A stretch of 57,105 bases of DNA from a virus. Below are positions 37,930 through 47,081 of this stretch, piece by piece. The DNA lies in the IMG/VR virus record IMGVR_UViG_3300008450_000046, positions 1 through 57,105 of that record, one strand, 5' to 3'. The position numbers were made by a program, and so were the translations under genes. The notes beneath the pieces were generated by a model that did not search any database, was not told where the DNA came from, and was given only the letters and a program-made list of their open reading frames with translations. Each line of letters begins with the position of its first letter. Position 1 is the first letter of the stretch.

Positions 37930-38204
37930 TTTATTTTGCCAAGTTCTTGTAAGAGAATAAGTTTAGAAGTGGTAGCAGCAGCAATGCTGTCTGATTTCTT
38001 TAGCTGAGCCGTGAGCTCATCAATCTTCAATTCCAACTTTTCAATCTTAGCACTTTGCTTTTCAATGAGTTCACCATATTGCACTTTGGAGTCTACATAG
38101 AGATAACCAATAGCAGCCAGGGTGATGAGAAGAAACGCTTTTACTGGTTCTTTTACAAACTGTTCAAAGCTGAAGGAGGGCACAATTGAGTTCTTTTTTT
38201 CCAT
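37926..38204 (-). CDS. Inner-membrane coiled-coil protein (i-spanin-like)
   Basis: A 92-residue protein with one transmembrane helix at about residues 19-33 (AFLLITLAAIGYLYV) followed by a periplasmic coiled coil (LIEKQSAKIEKLELKIDELT). This is the layout of an i-spanin. It is coupled to the lipoprotein gene downstream (ATGA overlap). The assignment is based on architecture and position. Confidence 0.65.
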   Translation of the reverse strand: MEKKNSIVPSFSFEQFVKEPVKAFLLITLAAIGYLYVDSKVQYGELIEKQSAKIEKLELKIDELTAQLKKSDSIAAATTSKLILLQELGKIK

Positions 38205-38210
38205 TTTATT

Positions 38211-38816
38211 TTAAAGTTTAATATAAAAACTAGCTCCATAAACAGGTTGGCCATTTGGAGACACACCTGCAGAAATTCCATATAACCTATCACGTTTGGT
38301 TTTGAGCATCAGTCCCACGCTTGGGTTTTGAACTGAGCCCCCTTGTAGGTAATCCATTCTAGCACCTAGGAATAATTGTGCTTTTGGTTTTTCCTTAACG
38401 AAGGTTGTGTTGGTTATTGAGGGGAACATCAAATCTGCAGACATTGATCTACCTGCTAGTTTATTATATTGAACTGTATCCTTAATATATATTTGTCCAA
38501 ACTTACCCACCTTTAGGGTGTCTTGGAAGATGTTTTTTGCGTAATACTTCGATAGGGCCTCCTGCATCTGTGCAGTGTCAAGCACAGGCACAGATACATA
38601 AATAGTAGTGTCATGATAGATGTCTTCTCCTTTTTTGTATTTGGTTTCTTTTACTGTAACGTATTGAGTATCAATCACTTGTTTAATCACTTCGTACGTC
38701 TTACCGCCCACAACAATATCCTTACCTGGAACAACAGGCTTGCCACATTCAGCCTTATACAGGAGAATCAATACAAACAGAGCTAGAAGGACATTAATTA
38801 TATTACTTATCTTCAT
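38211..38816 (-). CDS. Envelope-anchored hypothetical protein of the lysis block
   Basis: A 201-residue protein from the ATG at 38816 (an upstream start at 38837 is also possible). A signal/anchor helix (IINVLLALFVLILLYKAECG) is followed by strand-rich sequence (YEVIKQVIDTQYVTVKETKY) and a C-terminal part with alternating strands (AQLFLGARMDYLQGG, YGASFYIKL) that ends in an aromatic-hydrophobic residue as outer-membrane proteins do. Similar proteins sit beside spanins in other Bacteroidota phages, from memory. Role unknown, perhaps linking the two membranes. Confidence 0.65.
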   Translation of the reverse strand: MKISNIINVLLALFVLILLYKAECGKPVVPGKDIVVGGKTYEVIKQVIDTQYVTVKETKYKKGEDIYHDTTIYVSVPVLDTAQMQEALSKYYAKNIFQDTLKVGKFGQIYIKDTVQYNKLAGRSMSADLMFPSITNTTFVKEKPKAQLFLGARMDYLQGGSVQNPSVGLMLKTKRDRLYGISAGVSPNGQPVYGASFYIKL

Positions 38817-38826
38817 TATATGGGAA

Positions 38827-38867
38827 ATAAAAAACACACCATTCCCTCCGAAAAGAAATGATGTGTT
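38827..38867 (-). terminator. Minus-strand terminator bounding the plus-strand island
   Basis: On the minus strand AACACATCATT (38867-38857) pairs with AATGGTGTGTT (38843-38833) with one G-U pair, followed by TTTTTTATTT. It would stop minus-strand transcription arriving from beyond 38867, antisense to the island gene. It lies about 10 bases before the start of the gene at 38211-38816. Confidence 0.6.
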
Positions 38868-38887
38868 ATGTAATTATAGTCACTTAA

Positions 38888-38904
38888 ATGCCCTTGTTGG
38901 GCAT
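38888..38904. other. Hairpin ATGCCC-TTGTT-GGGCAT
   Basis: A perfect six-base stem with a five-base loop in the divergent intergenic region 38838-38957. No T run, so not called as a terminator. Could be an operator or a leftover of a duplication; role unknown. Confidence 0.4.
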
Positions 38905-38957
38905 AATATAGCATTAAGTAGAAGGTACACCCTTAGGTAACAAAACTATGTATTTTA

Positions 38958-38989
38958 TTTGAAACTACCAAATATTTTTTCTACATTTG
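38958..38989 (+). promoter_or_regulatory. Promoter of the four-domain glycosylation gene
   Basis: TTTG (38958-38961), 20 bases, TACATTTG (38982-38989), a full match. The ATG at 38995 follows after five bases, so the mRNA would be leaderless or nearly so. Confidence 0.75.
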
Positions 38990-38994
38990 CCTAT

Positions 38995-41900
38995 ATGCCA
39001 AACAGTTATAACTTTTTCAAAGATGAGGTGAGGCAGTGGTTCATTGAGAACGTTCCCACTAGTAAGAGAATACTTGATGTTGGACCAGGGATAGGAACAT
39101 ATTCCAACCTACTTAGAGATCTGGGATATAGAATGGATGCCATAGAAATATGGGAACCGTATGTAAATCAGTTTCAGCTGAGACAGAAATATGACAATGT
39201 CTATATTGGTGATATCACCGATTTTGATTATAAGGACTACGACTTTATTATTTTAGGAGATGTTCTGGAACATATAGAAACCACCAAAGCCCAGGAGCTT
39301 ATTAAGAACATACGCTATTGGAATAAGGAATGTATGGTGGCTATTCCATACACCATGGAGCAGGATGGGGAGGAATATGGGAATATATATGAAACCCATC
39401 TTCAGCCAGACTTAACTAAAGAAGTGATGAAGGAGAGATATCCTTTCCTCACTCCTATATTCACCAACGAGTACTATGGATATTATTCCATGTTAGAGAG
39501 TATGGTGGATAAGGTGTATGTCCTGTGTACAACATCTTCCTATTTGGAGACAGCAAAAGCTTGTGTAGCATCTATAAATAAGTTCAGCAAAATTCCCGTA
39601 GTGGTGTACACTATCAACTTTGATGCTGATATAGATGGGGCTACCACTAGATACTGGTTCTCTAGAGTGTCAGCAAATAGTAAATCTGACTATATTGATA
39701 GATTAGATGGTGATATTTATAGACTATTGATAGAACGCCCAGCTATTGTAAAAGATACATTAGGATATGCTCGCACTGTAGCATATATAGACAGTGATAG
39801 TGTTGTCACTCCATACATAGACAATATATTCTCCCTCTATCCAAAGAATGTAGACTATCCATATTTCACAGAGGGGATATATGAATATTTGTTTGCAAAT
39901 GGTAGAGGTGCGGCTAAAGATAAGAACGATTTATCCATGACACTAGAAGCTCCAGCATGTGAGTTGTTTGGTGTAGACCAATACGTCAGAACCAAATACA
40001 GACAAACTGGATACTTTGTAGCCAATACTAATTGTATAAAGTTTCTGGATGAGTGGTATTGGATGTGTAAGCATCCTGAGGTGATGAAGAATCCTCAATA
40101 CTATGCACCATTCCATGAGGAAACCATTGTAAATATACTTCTTTGGAAAAAGAAAATACTTACAGGACTTCCATACGTTTATGTAAATGGTACACTTGAT
40201 ACTATTGACAAGATATATAATGAGTTAGGCTTCACTGGTGTAGCTAGAGAGATATCTAGCTGGTTTAAGATTCCAGCTAAGAAAGAATATCTGTTTGCTT
40301 TCCATGGTGAGAAAAAGAGCAATGTAATGCACGAAATGATACATGAACTGGAAAAGACAGTGAAAAAGTCTATGAAAGTGCTGTTCCTTGCACCCCACCT
40401 ATCTACAGGTGGTATGCCTGGATTCCTGTTAAAACGTATACAGGTGCTGAAGAAATACAGCAACGTAGAGATATTTGTTGTAGAATATACAGATTATGGT
40501 CCAGCATATGTAGTGCAGAAGAACCAGATAAGAGAACTGGTGAATAATTTTTACACCTTATCAGATAACAAACATGAGATCATCGATATTATTAAAAACA
40601 ATAATATTGATATAGTGCATATAGATGAGATAGTAGAAGGATTTGATAGTTACAATCATATACCTCAGGATCTACTTGCTAAGTTATATGACAACAACAG
40701 AACTTGGAGAATTGTAGAAACTTGTCACAATGTGTGGTTTGAACCAGACAAACATAAGATGTACCACCCAGAAGCATATGCCTTCTGTACCCCCCATCAT
40801 CTGAAGACATTTGCAAACATGCCTAGCTACAAACAAGTATTGGAGTTTCCCATAGAAATCAATCCTGTATCATTTGAAACAAGACAGGCTGCTAGACAGA
40901 AGCTTGGGTTTAGTAGTGATAAGAAACATGTTGTTAATATAGGACTATGGACTCCAGGTAAGAATCAGGGTGAAGGATTAGAAATAGCTCGTAAGTACCC
41001 ACACATGATGTTTCATTTTGTTGGAAACCAGGCACCAAACTTCCAGCACTACTGGGAACCATTAATGAAAGATGTTCCAAAGAATGTGATAGTGTGGGGA
41101 GAAAGAAATGATACAGAAACATTCCTTGAGGCTGCTGACGTATTCATGTTCAATAGTACATGGGAATGTAATCCATTGGTGTTGAGAGAAGCAATCTCCC
41201 ATCAGCTACCAATTATAGCAAGAAACCTTCCTCAGTATGAGGATATGTTCACTCCATATCTGCAACCAATTGATACAGATCTGGATACAATTATATGTGA
41301 CTACACTGTTCCCATCAACAATACGTCCTATCATTTTGCTATGGGGCACAATGAGTTATATAAGTATATAGTGACCTTGCCTATAACAAGACAGAAACCA
41401 AAGAGCAATGTAACTATTTCCCAAAACTTTGTTGAACATCCATTCCTGGAAATCAAAGGAACAAGTGTAAACAAGTTCAAGGTGTGTTTTTATGATGATA
41501 AAGGAGCTCTGTATTATGCTAATGAGATAGGACCAAACTGCTGGGTGAAACTAAACAGAAGTTATTTTACCAGATGGATAACCAGAGTGTGGGAGAATAA
41601 CGATCTTATATATGAAAACGTTCTGAATCTAGAAGGAAGGAGAGTGTACATAGCATTTGAGAGCAACTCTCTGGGAGATAATATTGCTTGGATACCTTAT
41701 TGTTTAGAGTTTAAAAAGAAACACAACTGCCATGTAATAGTGAGCACATTCAAGAACTTCCTATTCCAGGACGTCTATCCAGAACTGGAGTTTGTAAATC
41801 CAGGAGATGTAATTCCAGATGTGTACGCAATGTATAAGATTGGTTGGTTCTATGATGCAGATAGAGAACCAGCTTTACCAAACACTGTAAACCTCCAAAA

Positions 41901-42453
41901 GTGTGCAGCTAACATCTTAGGTCTTGATTATCAAGAGATTAAACCAAGAATAAGTTACCAAATTGGTAACAATCCATATGGTAAATATGTCACCATAGCT
42001 ACAAATTCTACAGCTGGGTGTAAGTTCTGGACCAAAGAAGGATGGCAGGGAGTGATTGATTATCTGGTAGAACAGGGATATGGTGTGATAAATGTATCTA
42101 AAGAGAAGAACCCATTTAATAATTGTCTTCAAATAGATGATACATCTATAGAGAACACAATGAATGTTATACATCATTCTGAGTTCTTCATAGGACTAAG
42201 CTCAGGATTGAGCTGGTTAGCATGGGCTATGGATAAAAAAGTGATAATGATTAGTAATTTCACCCAACCTGATCATGAGTTTACATGTACAAGAGTGGTG
42301 AAGAAAGATGTATGCAATGGATGTTGGAACAATCCCAATTTCAAGTTTGATAAAGGAGATTGGAACTGGTGTCCTATACATAAGGGAACAGACAGACAGT
42401 TTGAATGTCACACATCAATAACAACTCAGGATGTAATAGATGTTATAAAATAA
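38995..42453 (+). CDS. Four-domain protein: methyltransferase, GT-A, GT-B and TibC/Aah-like O-heptosyltransferase
   Basis: A 1152-residue fusion from the ATG at 38995; the TTG at 38959 would lie inside the promoter. Domain 1 (about 15-170): class I methyltransferase, ILDVGPGIGTYS and ILGDVLEHIE. Domain 2 (about 185-430): GT-A transferase with AYIDSDSVV. Domain 3 (about 459-790): GT4-like GT-B, MKVLFLAPHLSTGGMPGFLL and FNSTWECNPLVLREAI. Domain 4 (about 880-1152): GT9-type fold with SNSLGDNIAWIPY, GLSSGLSWLAWA, VCNGCWN, DWNWCP and RQFECH, the signature of autotransporter heptosyltransferases TibC and Aah, whose Cys cluster binds iron. Those enzymes add heptose to Ser of adhesins. The sole plus-strand gene in the late region. 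Confidence 0.88.
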   Translation: MPNSYNFFKDEVRQWFIENVPTSKRILDVGPGIGTYSNLLRDLGYRMDAIEIWEPYVNQFQLRQKYDNVYIGDITDFDYKDYDFIILGDVLEHIETTKAQELIKNIRYWNKECMVAIPYTMEQDGEEYGNIYETHLQPDLTKEVMKERYPFLTPIFTNEYYGYYSMLESMVDKVYVLCTTSSYLETAKACVASINKFSKIPVVVYTINFDADIDGATTRYWFSRVSANSKSDYIDRLDGDIYRLLIERPAIVKDTLGYARTVAYIDSDSVVTPYIDNIFSLYPKNVDYPYFTEGIYEYLFANGRGAAKDKNDLSMTLEAPACELFGVDQYVRTKYRQTGYFVANTNCIKFLDEWYWMCKHPEVMKNPQYYAPFHEETIVNILLWKKKILTGLPYVYVNGTLDTIDKIYNELGFTGVAREISSWFKIPAKKEYLFAFHGEKKSNVMHEMIHELEKTVKKSMKVLFLAPHLSTGGMPGFLLKRIQVLKKYSNVEIFVVEYTDYGPAYVVQKNQIRELVNNFYTLSDNKHEIIDIIKNNNIDIVHIDEIVEGFDSYNHIPQDLLAKLYDNNRTWRIVETCHNVWFEPDKHKMYHPEAYAFCTPHHLKTFANMPSYKQVLEFPIEINPVSFETRQAARQKLGFSSDKKHVVNIGLWTPGKNQGEGLEIARKYPHMMFHFVGNQAPNFQHYWEPLMKDVPKNVIVWGERNDTETFLEAADVFMFNSTWECNPLVLREAISHQLPIIARNLPQYEDMFTPYLQPIDTDLDTIICDYTVPINNTSYHFAMGHNELYKYIVTLPITRQKPKSNVTISQNFVEHPFLEIKGTSVNKFKVCFYDDKGALYYANEIGPNCWVKLNRSYFTRWITRVWENNDLIYENVLNLEGRRVYIAFESNSLGDNIAWIPYCLEFKKKHNCHVIVSTFKNFLFQDVYPELEFVNPGDVIPDVYAMYKIGWFYDADREPALPNTVNLQKCAANILGLDYQEIKPRISYQIGNNPYGKYVTIATNSTAGCKFWTKEGWQGVIDYLVEQGYGVINVSKEKNPFNNCLQIDDTSIENTMNVIHHSEFFIGLSSGLSWLAWAMDKKVIMISNFTQPDHEFTCTRVVKKDVCNGCWNNPNFKFDKGDWNWCPIHKGTDRQFECHTSITTQDVIDVIK

Positions 42454-42455
42454 GA

Positions 42456-42478
42456 AAGGGTGGTTATTCACCACCCTT
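42456..42478. terminator. Terminator at the end of the island, bidirectional
   Basis: AAGGGTGG (42456-42463) pairs with CCACCCTT (42471-42478). It lies between the converging island gene and the 45-residue minus-strand gene, and overlaps the stop of the latter. The minus-strand side is followed by CTTTCTTATTTT. Confidence 0.68.
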
Positions 42479-42601
42479 CATAGCTTCTTGTTCTTGAATT
42501 TTCACAGCAATTTGCTGATTAGTTTCTTGTAACAGCTTCTGTAAATACTCAATCTGACTAATGATATCATAGGCTTTAGCCTTTAATTCAACTAATTCCA
42601 T
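42464..42601 (-). CDS. Small coiled-coil protein (45 aa)
   Basis: A 45-residue protein, MELVELKAKAYDIISQIEYL, then QKLLQETNQQIAVKIQEQEA and MKGGE: one continuous helix with heptad spacing, so probably an oligomer. Preceded by a TACATTTG box at 42616-42623. It is the last gene of this minus-strand fibre unit. Similar tiny helical proteins are common in phages; role unknown. Confidence 0.65.
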   Translation of the reverse strand: MELVELKAKAYDIISQIEYLQKLLQETNQQIAVKIQEQEAMKGGE

Positions 42602-42615
42602 ATATTAGATTTTAG

Positions 42616-42623
42616 CAAATGTA
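42616..42623 (-). promoter_or_regulatory. Promoter -7 box (TACATTTG) of the 45-residue gene
   Basis: TACATTTG on the minus strand, 14 bases before the ATG at 42601. No TTTG at the expected distance, so a partial match. Confidence 0.45.
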
Positions 42624-42639
42624 CTGAAAATTATCTAAT

Positions 42640-42942
42640 TTAAGGATTTTGTTCTTGTACAGGCGGTACAAATTCCCCTGTAATAGTCAAATTAAGTTTA
42701 CTTGAAATATAATCCCAAGCATAAGTGTCTTGTTCCCACGATTGATAGTCTACCCCTTCCATAGACAAATTACCTTCAGCCACTTGCTCACCTTGTGTGC
42801 CATCTGTGTTCTCTACAAAAATTGCCCAATAGAATCTAGCAGATTGGTTAAGTGTGAGTCTAGTTACATAAGAATCTAAAATCTTTGCTTGTTTGTTTTG
42901 TCCGTTTACCCATACATTAATGGGTGTAATTGTTTTTGCCAT
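42640..42942 (-). CDS. Hypothetical protein, fibre-associated
   Basis: A 100-residue beta-rich protein (INVWVNGQNKQAKILDSYVT, RFYWAIFVENTDG) of unknown function, lying 13 bases downstream of a fibre gene and transcribed with it. Ends with Pro-Gln-Glu rich sequence. By position it could be a fibre chaperone or accessory; the sequence shows no homology I recognise. Confidence 0.65.
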   Translation of the reverse strand: MAKTITPINVWVNGQNKQAKILDSYVTRLTLNQSARFYWAIFVENTDGTQGEQVAEGNLSMEGVDYQSWEQDTYAWDYISSKLNLTITGEFVPPVQEQNP

Positions 42943-42955
42943 TTTATATATTATT

Positions 42956-45481
42956 TTAAGTTGATGCTAAAAGTTTATAAAGAACCCCATTAACTTCCAC
43001 CTCTATATATCCAGTGGCAGTGGGAGCAGTTGCATTATATTGCCCAAGCTTCCATGTTCTTGCAGTACCTCCAGCAGGCGAATCTGTAGATAAACCACCA
43101 ACAGCGTGCAATACTCCTAATCCAGGATCAGTGGTAGTGCCAATCAAAATCTTACCTGCAAAGTAGTTGTTAAAGTTAGACTGTGTTTGATGAATGCCCC
43201 AGTTTCCAGTAGGTATTGTAACAGTTCCAAGTAGTGCATACACATTATTGGTTCCAGATAATGCAACACAGGCAAACCCAGCCCTATTAGTTCCTTGCAT
43301 TGTGTTAACACGTATAGCCCTATTATTTGTTACAGTTCCATTAGCTTGATTACCCCTCTCTATAAATATTTGGTCAAGGTCTGTAGTTATACTTCCCGCT
43401 TGAGTGCTAGATGCTACGTTCCATACTCTATGATTGGTAACTGCTCCACCACCCGTTAGGTTGTTGTTGCTACCAAATGACATTGCTCTTATTACAAGTT
43501 CATTGGTTGCTGATGTTGCAGATATACTATGAGATACAGATACAGCACCATCGCCCACGTCTGTAGAATTAGCCTGAGTTTGAGTGGTTGAAATAATTGT
43601 CCCGAATCCAGAAGAAAGTGTATTTGCCAATCTTGATGTTCCAGACACATCTAGCTTATATCCAGCAAGTGTAGTAGTACCAATGACAACATTCCCGTTT
43701 AAGTAGTGACTCATTGCGGAGTCTGGAGCGTATACTCCCCATCGATTTGTGATTACACCTGTTGCCCCAACAGTTGGGGTATTAAGAAACAAACCATAGT
43801 AATTTGTAACAGTAGAAGAGCCCCCACTCGCAGAACCTATTGTTGCTTCTGCATAAAAAGCATAATGGTTTGTTAATGTATTTGTTTGCGATGTGGTTAA
43901 AGAACCTTGTGACAGACTAGAAAAATATCCATAAGCATTACTTACATTCCCAATATAATTAACAATTGTGCTGTAAAAGCTTTGTATATTATTTGTATTA
44001 ATCTGTACTGTTGTTGATTGAGAGCCAGCGTATCTATGGCCAATATTTGACCAAATCCCACGCATTACAGAAGCGGTAGCAGTAGATGTATCTAATGTAC
44101 TACCTCTACCTGTAAAAAATGTTTGATTATAAATGTTAGTAAAGGAAGTAGATTCTGAAGTAATATCTGCAAAGGTTTCTTGAACCCAAAGATTATTATT
44201 TGTAGCTGAAGTGTTTCTTCCCCATACTCTCGTATTGAATATTTGAGGACCCGTTCCAGGTACAATATTATACTGACCTTCATACACAAAAGACGATGGC
44301 CAAGTAGGTGCTGTCACACCCGTAGGCACACCAACTGAATATGTATAGTTAGTTAAGGTAGCATTAGTGTCCCTAAATATTAACCGCTTAGAATCAAGGC
44401 TCATCACACGATTACCAGTAAGTGTACCATCTGAGTTATATATGTTTGTAATTGACGGACTTACACCAGAAGTACCAGAAGTACCAGATGTTGTTGATAC
44501 TGCAGGAAAAGCTGCTAATGATCCATCACCTCTTATATACTGAGATGTATCACCATTAGCTACAATATTTATTGTACCAAATGATGTTATGGGAGCTGAT
44601 GTTACAGAGAATGCTGGTGGTACAGATGCTTGTACACTGGTTACAGTGCCTACGTTCCAGGTTCTATCAGCTGTTAAATCTTTTGTTAATCCATTGATTG
44701 TCAGAGTTCTACTATCTGGAACAGGCATAAACCCAAGAACAGATGTCAAATCTCCTAATACAACAGGTGTGGCAGAGGTTACTAGTCCTTTACCATTAAC
44801 TGCAAACTTCAGGAATGTGTTTGATCCATATACATTTGAGTTAACTGTGGCTAGTGTTGCTGTAATATTAGTACCAGTTACACCAACAGCACTCACATCT
44901 CCAACAAGAACAATTGAATCAGCAGGAATAGATATTGCAATAGGGGTGATGTTTGTAACCAATCCTTTTGCATTCACTGTAACTACAGGAACTGTAACTG
45001 CATTTCCATAAGTTCCAGGGTTAGCATTTACAGTAGCTAGTGTCAATGGTACATTACCTGGACCAGATGCTATACCATCCCCTGTAAGTCCTGTAATATA
45101 TGAACCTGCAGGTTGATATGTTGTTGAATCTAGAGATCCATCTCCTTTAACAAATTGTGAGGATGTACCCCCAGTGGTAATATGTGCACCACTTTGAATT
45201 GATCCAGATATAGTGAATGTATACCCTGCACTATTGATTGTGGTGTTCTGCATTAGAGAACCACCCAATCTTACAGGCTGACCTGGACTAAGTTGAATTA
45301 TACCATTCTCAAATATATATCCTAGCCCAACATCTTGAAACTTCCCATCGATTTTCTCAAGGGCAGTTTGCAAGTTGTCGTTCATATTGATGCCAGTGTA
45401 AATGAGATTCTCTCCCTTGTAAAAAACACAAGTGGCACTCAGTATCACTGGACAAGGAGTAGCTTCACAACTGACAATCAT
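42956..45481 (-). CDS. Tail fibre with docking domain B
   Basis: An 841-residue fibre. Residues 1-115 form docking domain B (PCPVILSATCVFYKGENLIY, NLQTALEKIDGKF, and HITTGGTSSQFVKGDGSLD), nearly the same as in the 1807-residue fibre. The body is beta-rich with repeated GDGS, GLVT and ATVN motifs, a short TSGTSGTSGVSP tract near residue 340, and an extended C-terminal region with repeated VTN(H/R)W segments (YYGLFLNTPTVG, NRWGVYAPDS). It is probably a side or tail-tip fibre. No intramolecular chaperone domain with the canonical catalytic residues was found. Confidence 0.78.
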   Translation of the reverse strand: MIVSCEATPCPVILSATCVFYKGENLIYTGINMNDNLQTALEKIDGKFQDVGLGYIFENGIIQLSPGQPVRLGGSLMQNTTINSAGYTFTISGSIQSGAHITTGGTSSQFVKGDGSLDSTTYQPAGSYITGLTGDGIASGPGNVPLTLATVNANPGTYGNAVTVPVVTVNAKGLVTNITPIAISIPADSIVLVGDVSAVGVTGTNITATLATVNSNVYGSNTFLKFAVNGKGLVTSATPVVLGDLTSVLGFMPVPDSRTLTINGLTKDLTADRTWNVGTVTSVQASVPPAFSVTSAPITSFGTINIVANGDTSQYIRGDGSLAAFPAVSTTSGTSGTSGVSPSITNIYNSDGTLTGNRVMSLDSKRLIFRDTNATLTNYTYSVGVPTGVTAPTWPSSFVYEGQYNIVPGTGPQIFNTRVWGRNTSATNNNLWVQETFADITSESTSFTNIYNQTFFTGRGSTLDTSTATASVMRGIWSNIGHRYAGSQSTTVQINTNNIQSFYSTIVNYIGNVSNAYGYFSSLSQGSLTTSQTNTLTNHYAFYAEATIGSASGGSSTVTNYYGLFLNTPTVGATGVITNRWGVYAPDSAMSHYLNGNVVIGTTTLAGYKLDVSGTSRLANTLSSGFGTIISTTQTQANSTDVGDGAVSVSHSISATSATNELVIRAMSFGSNNNLTGGGAVTNHRVWNVASSTQAGSITTDLDQIFIERGNQANGTVTNNRAIRVNTMQGTNRAGFACVALSGTNNVYALLGTVTIPTGNWGIHQTQSNFNNYFAGKILIGTTTDPGLGVLHAVGGLSTDSPAGGTARTWKLGQYNATAPTATGYIEVEVNGVLYKLLAST

Positions 45482-45508
45482 TTTTTATTATTTTAAAATT
45501 AAAACATT

Positions 45509-45778
45509 TTATAAACTATCAATCCAACCTTGCACTATAGAATGGTCTTGATTGAATATTTTTCTACGTTCATGGTGAGCATCTATCTCTGCTTCTGTTG
45601 GAGGTGTTGGCCAATTTAGGTAAGAATCAGGTCTTTCCCCTTTTACATATTGCAACTGTCCTTCAAAACAGCGAGCATAGTATAGAAAGTTCTCACACTT
45701 AAAAGTTACTTCTTTATCTGACCCATGTATATCAGGATCTAATATATCTGTGCTTATATGTGTAAAAATATATGACAT
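45509..45778 (-). CDS. Hypothetical protein
   Basis: An 89-residue acidic protein (YIFTHISTDILDPDIHGSDK, EVTFKCENFLYYARCFEGQL) of unknown function between two fibre genes. Four bases separate its ATG from the stop of the upstream gene. Perhaps a fibre assembly factor; no support beyond position. Confidence 0.62.
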   Translation of the reverse strand: MSYIFTHISTDILDPDIHGSDKEVTFKCENFLYYARCFEGQLQYVKGERPDSYLNWPTPPTEAEIDAHHERRKIFNQDHSIVQGWIDSL

Positions 45779-45781
45779 AAA

Positions 45782-47077
45782 TTAAGCTATAAATGGATGT
45801 CCTACAGAAACAGGTCTTTTTAAATCGCCAAATATTAGATATCCAATCCATTCATTTGCAACACCACCTGCTGTATCTGTTGTTAATGTTAAACTATTAG
45901 CACTTAAACTACTTATATCATAAGCTGTTTGCAGTGTACCAGTGACACTTGGATATACTAACACCTGATCATAATACACACTTAAATCAATTTCAGCGTT
46001 AGCAGTACCATTCTCATCTAATACAGCAGCTGAGTTTCTAGATGTTGGTGATACTCCTGATCCAAATCCAATTCTGTCTTGAACAGTGGATGTGCCTGCT
46101 GTACTTATGGTTTTCATAGCACCTATTAAAGAAACTCCTTTTATATTAAAAGGAACCCCACTTATTGTGGCTGTTGAGTTAAGCGTGTTACCTGCTATTG
46201 TTATAGATCCAGCCTGCCAATATCCTCCTTTAATTGCCATATAGATGCTTCTACGGTTTGTTGTAGTACGAAGTGACCAGTTTAATTGAAATGTATTATT
46301 ATTCCAAGAACTGAGAGAAGCCCTTGCATTAGGGTTTCCACCAGCAATAACAATCATGGATATACAATCACCTGTAAAGTTATATCCATCAGTGTCCATT
46401 GTTGCTGAAGCATCATCAGAATTTCCACACACTGTAATATTATTATCTGTCGCATTCCTAGTAAGAAATCCTACATGTAGCCCAGAATCTTGTTGTTCAC
46501 CAACATCAGTGGCACTCACTGCTTGTACACCAGCAAACATTACACATTGATCTTGATATGCTTGGCTAGCTGATACCTGAAAACCAGTGGCTGTGTAGGT
46601 CTGTATACCAGTTGCTGCTGGTTCTGCTATTTCTCCTATTGTTACATTTCTTATATCATCCCCACCCCATGCTTCCCAAAATACAGTTATGTTAGCAGGG
46701 GTTACGTCATCAACAATTAATGTAAATCCATCTGTGTCTATACTACTAATATCCAAAGCTCCATCTTTAGCACCTGTAAGGGCATCCACTGTGATGACAC
46801 ATTGTGTGTTTGACCAAATAGATCCACAGTCAGCAGCAGCTGAGTTATCTATTGAAGATGTGCCCACACATGCTCTTGATGTTGTACTTGAAGCAAATCC
46901 AACACCCCTTCTTTCATTCACTGCTTCTGAATTTAGGTTTGTTGGAGAGTTCGATTGCAAACCCACCCAATAGAATCTAATTGCTTTAGGAATGAAACCT
47001 AATCCTGTGACAGGTATTGTTGTGTTCAATGCCTGTGTTGTTAACCATTGAACTGCTCCATGTGCAAAATTTAGCAT
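45782..47077 (-). CDS. Beta-rich fibre/virion protein
   Basis: A 431-residue protein, Ser/Thr/Asn/Gly-rich and predicted to be all beta. It has an internal repeat: ITVDALTGAKDGALDISSID with a following FTLIVDD, and later TLQTAYDISSLSANSLTLTT with GVANEWIGYLIFGD. The N-terminus (GLGFIPKAIRFYWVGLQ) resembles virion proteins of aquatic phages, from memory. Probably a tail or fibre component. It lacks docking domains A to C. Confidence 0.68.
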   Translation of the reverse strand: MLNFAHGAVQWLTTQALNTTIPVTGLGFIPKAIRFYWVGLQSNSPTNLNSEAVNERRGVGFASSTTSRACVGTSSIDNSAAADCGSIWSNTQCVITVDALTGAKDGALDISSIDTDGFTLIVDDVTPANITVFWEAWGGDDIRNVTIGEIAEPAATGIQTYTATGFQVSASQAYQDQCVMFAGVQAVSATDVGEQQDSGLHVGFLTRNATDNNITVCGNSDDASATMDTDGYNFTGDCISMIVIAGGNPNARASLSSWNNNTFQLNWSLRTTTNRRSIYMAIKGGYWQAGSITIAGNTLNSTATISGVPFNIKGVSLIGAMKTISTAGTSTVQDRIGFGSGVSPTSRNSAAVLDENGTANAEIDLSVYYDQVLVYPSVTGTLQTAYDISSLSANSLTLTTDTAGGVANEWIGYLIFGDLKRPVSVGHPFIA

Positions 47078-47081
47078 ACTA

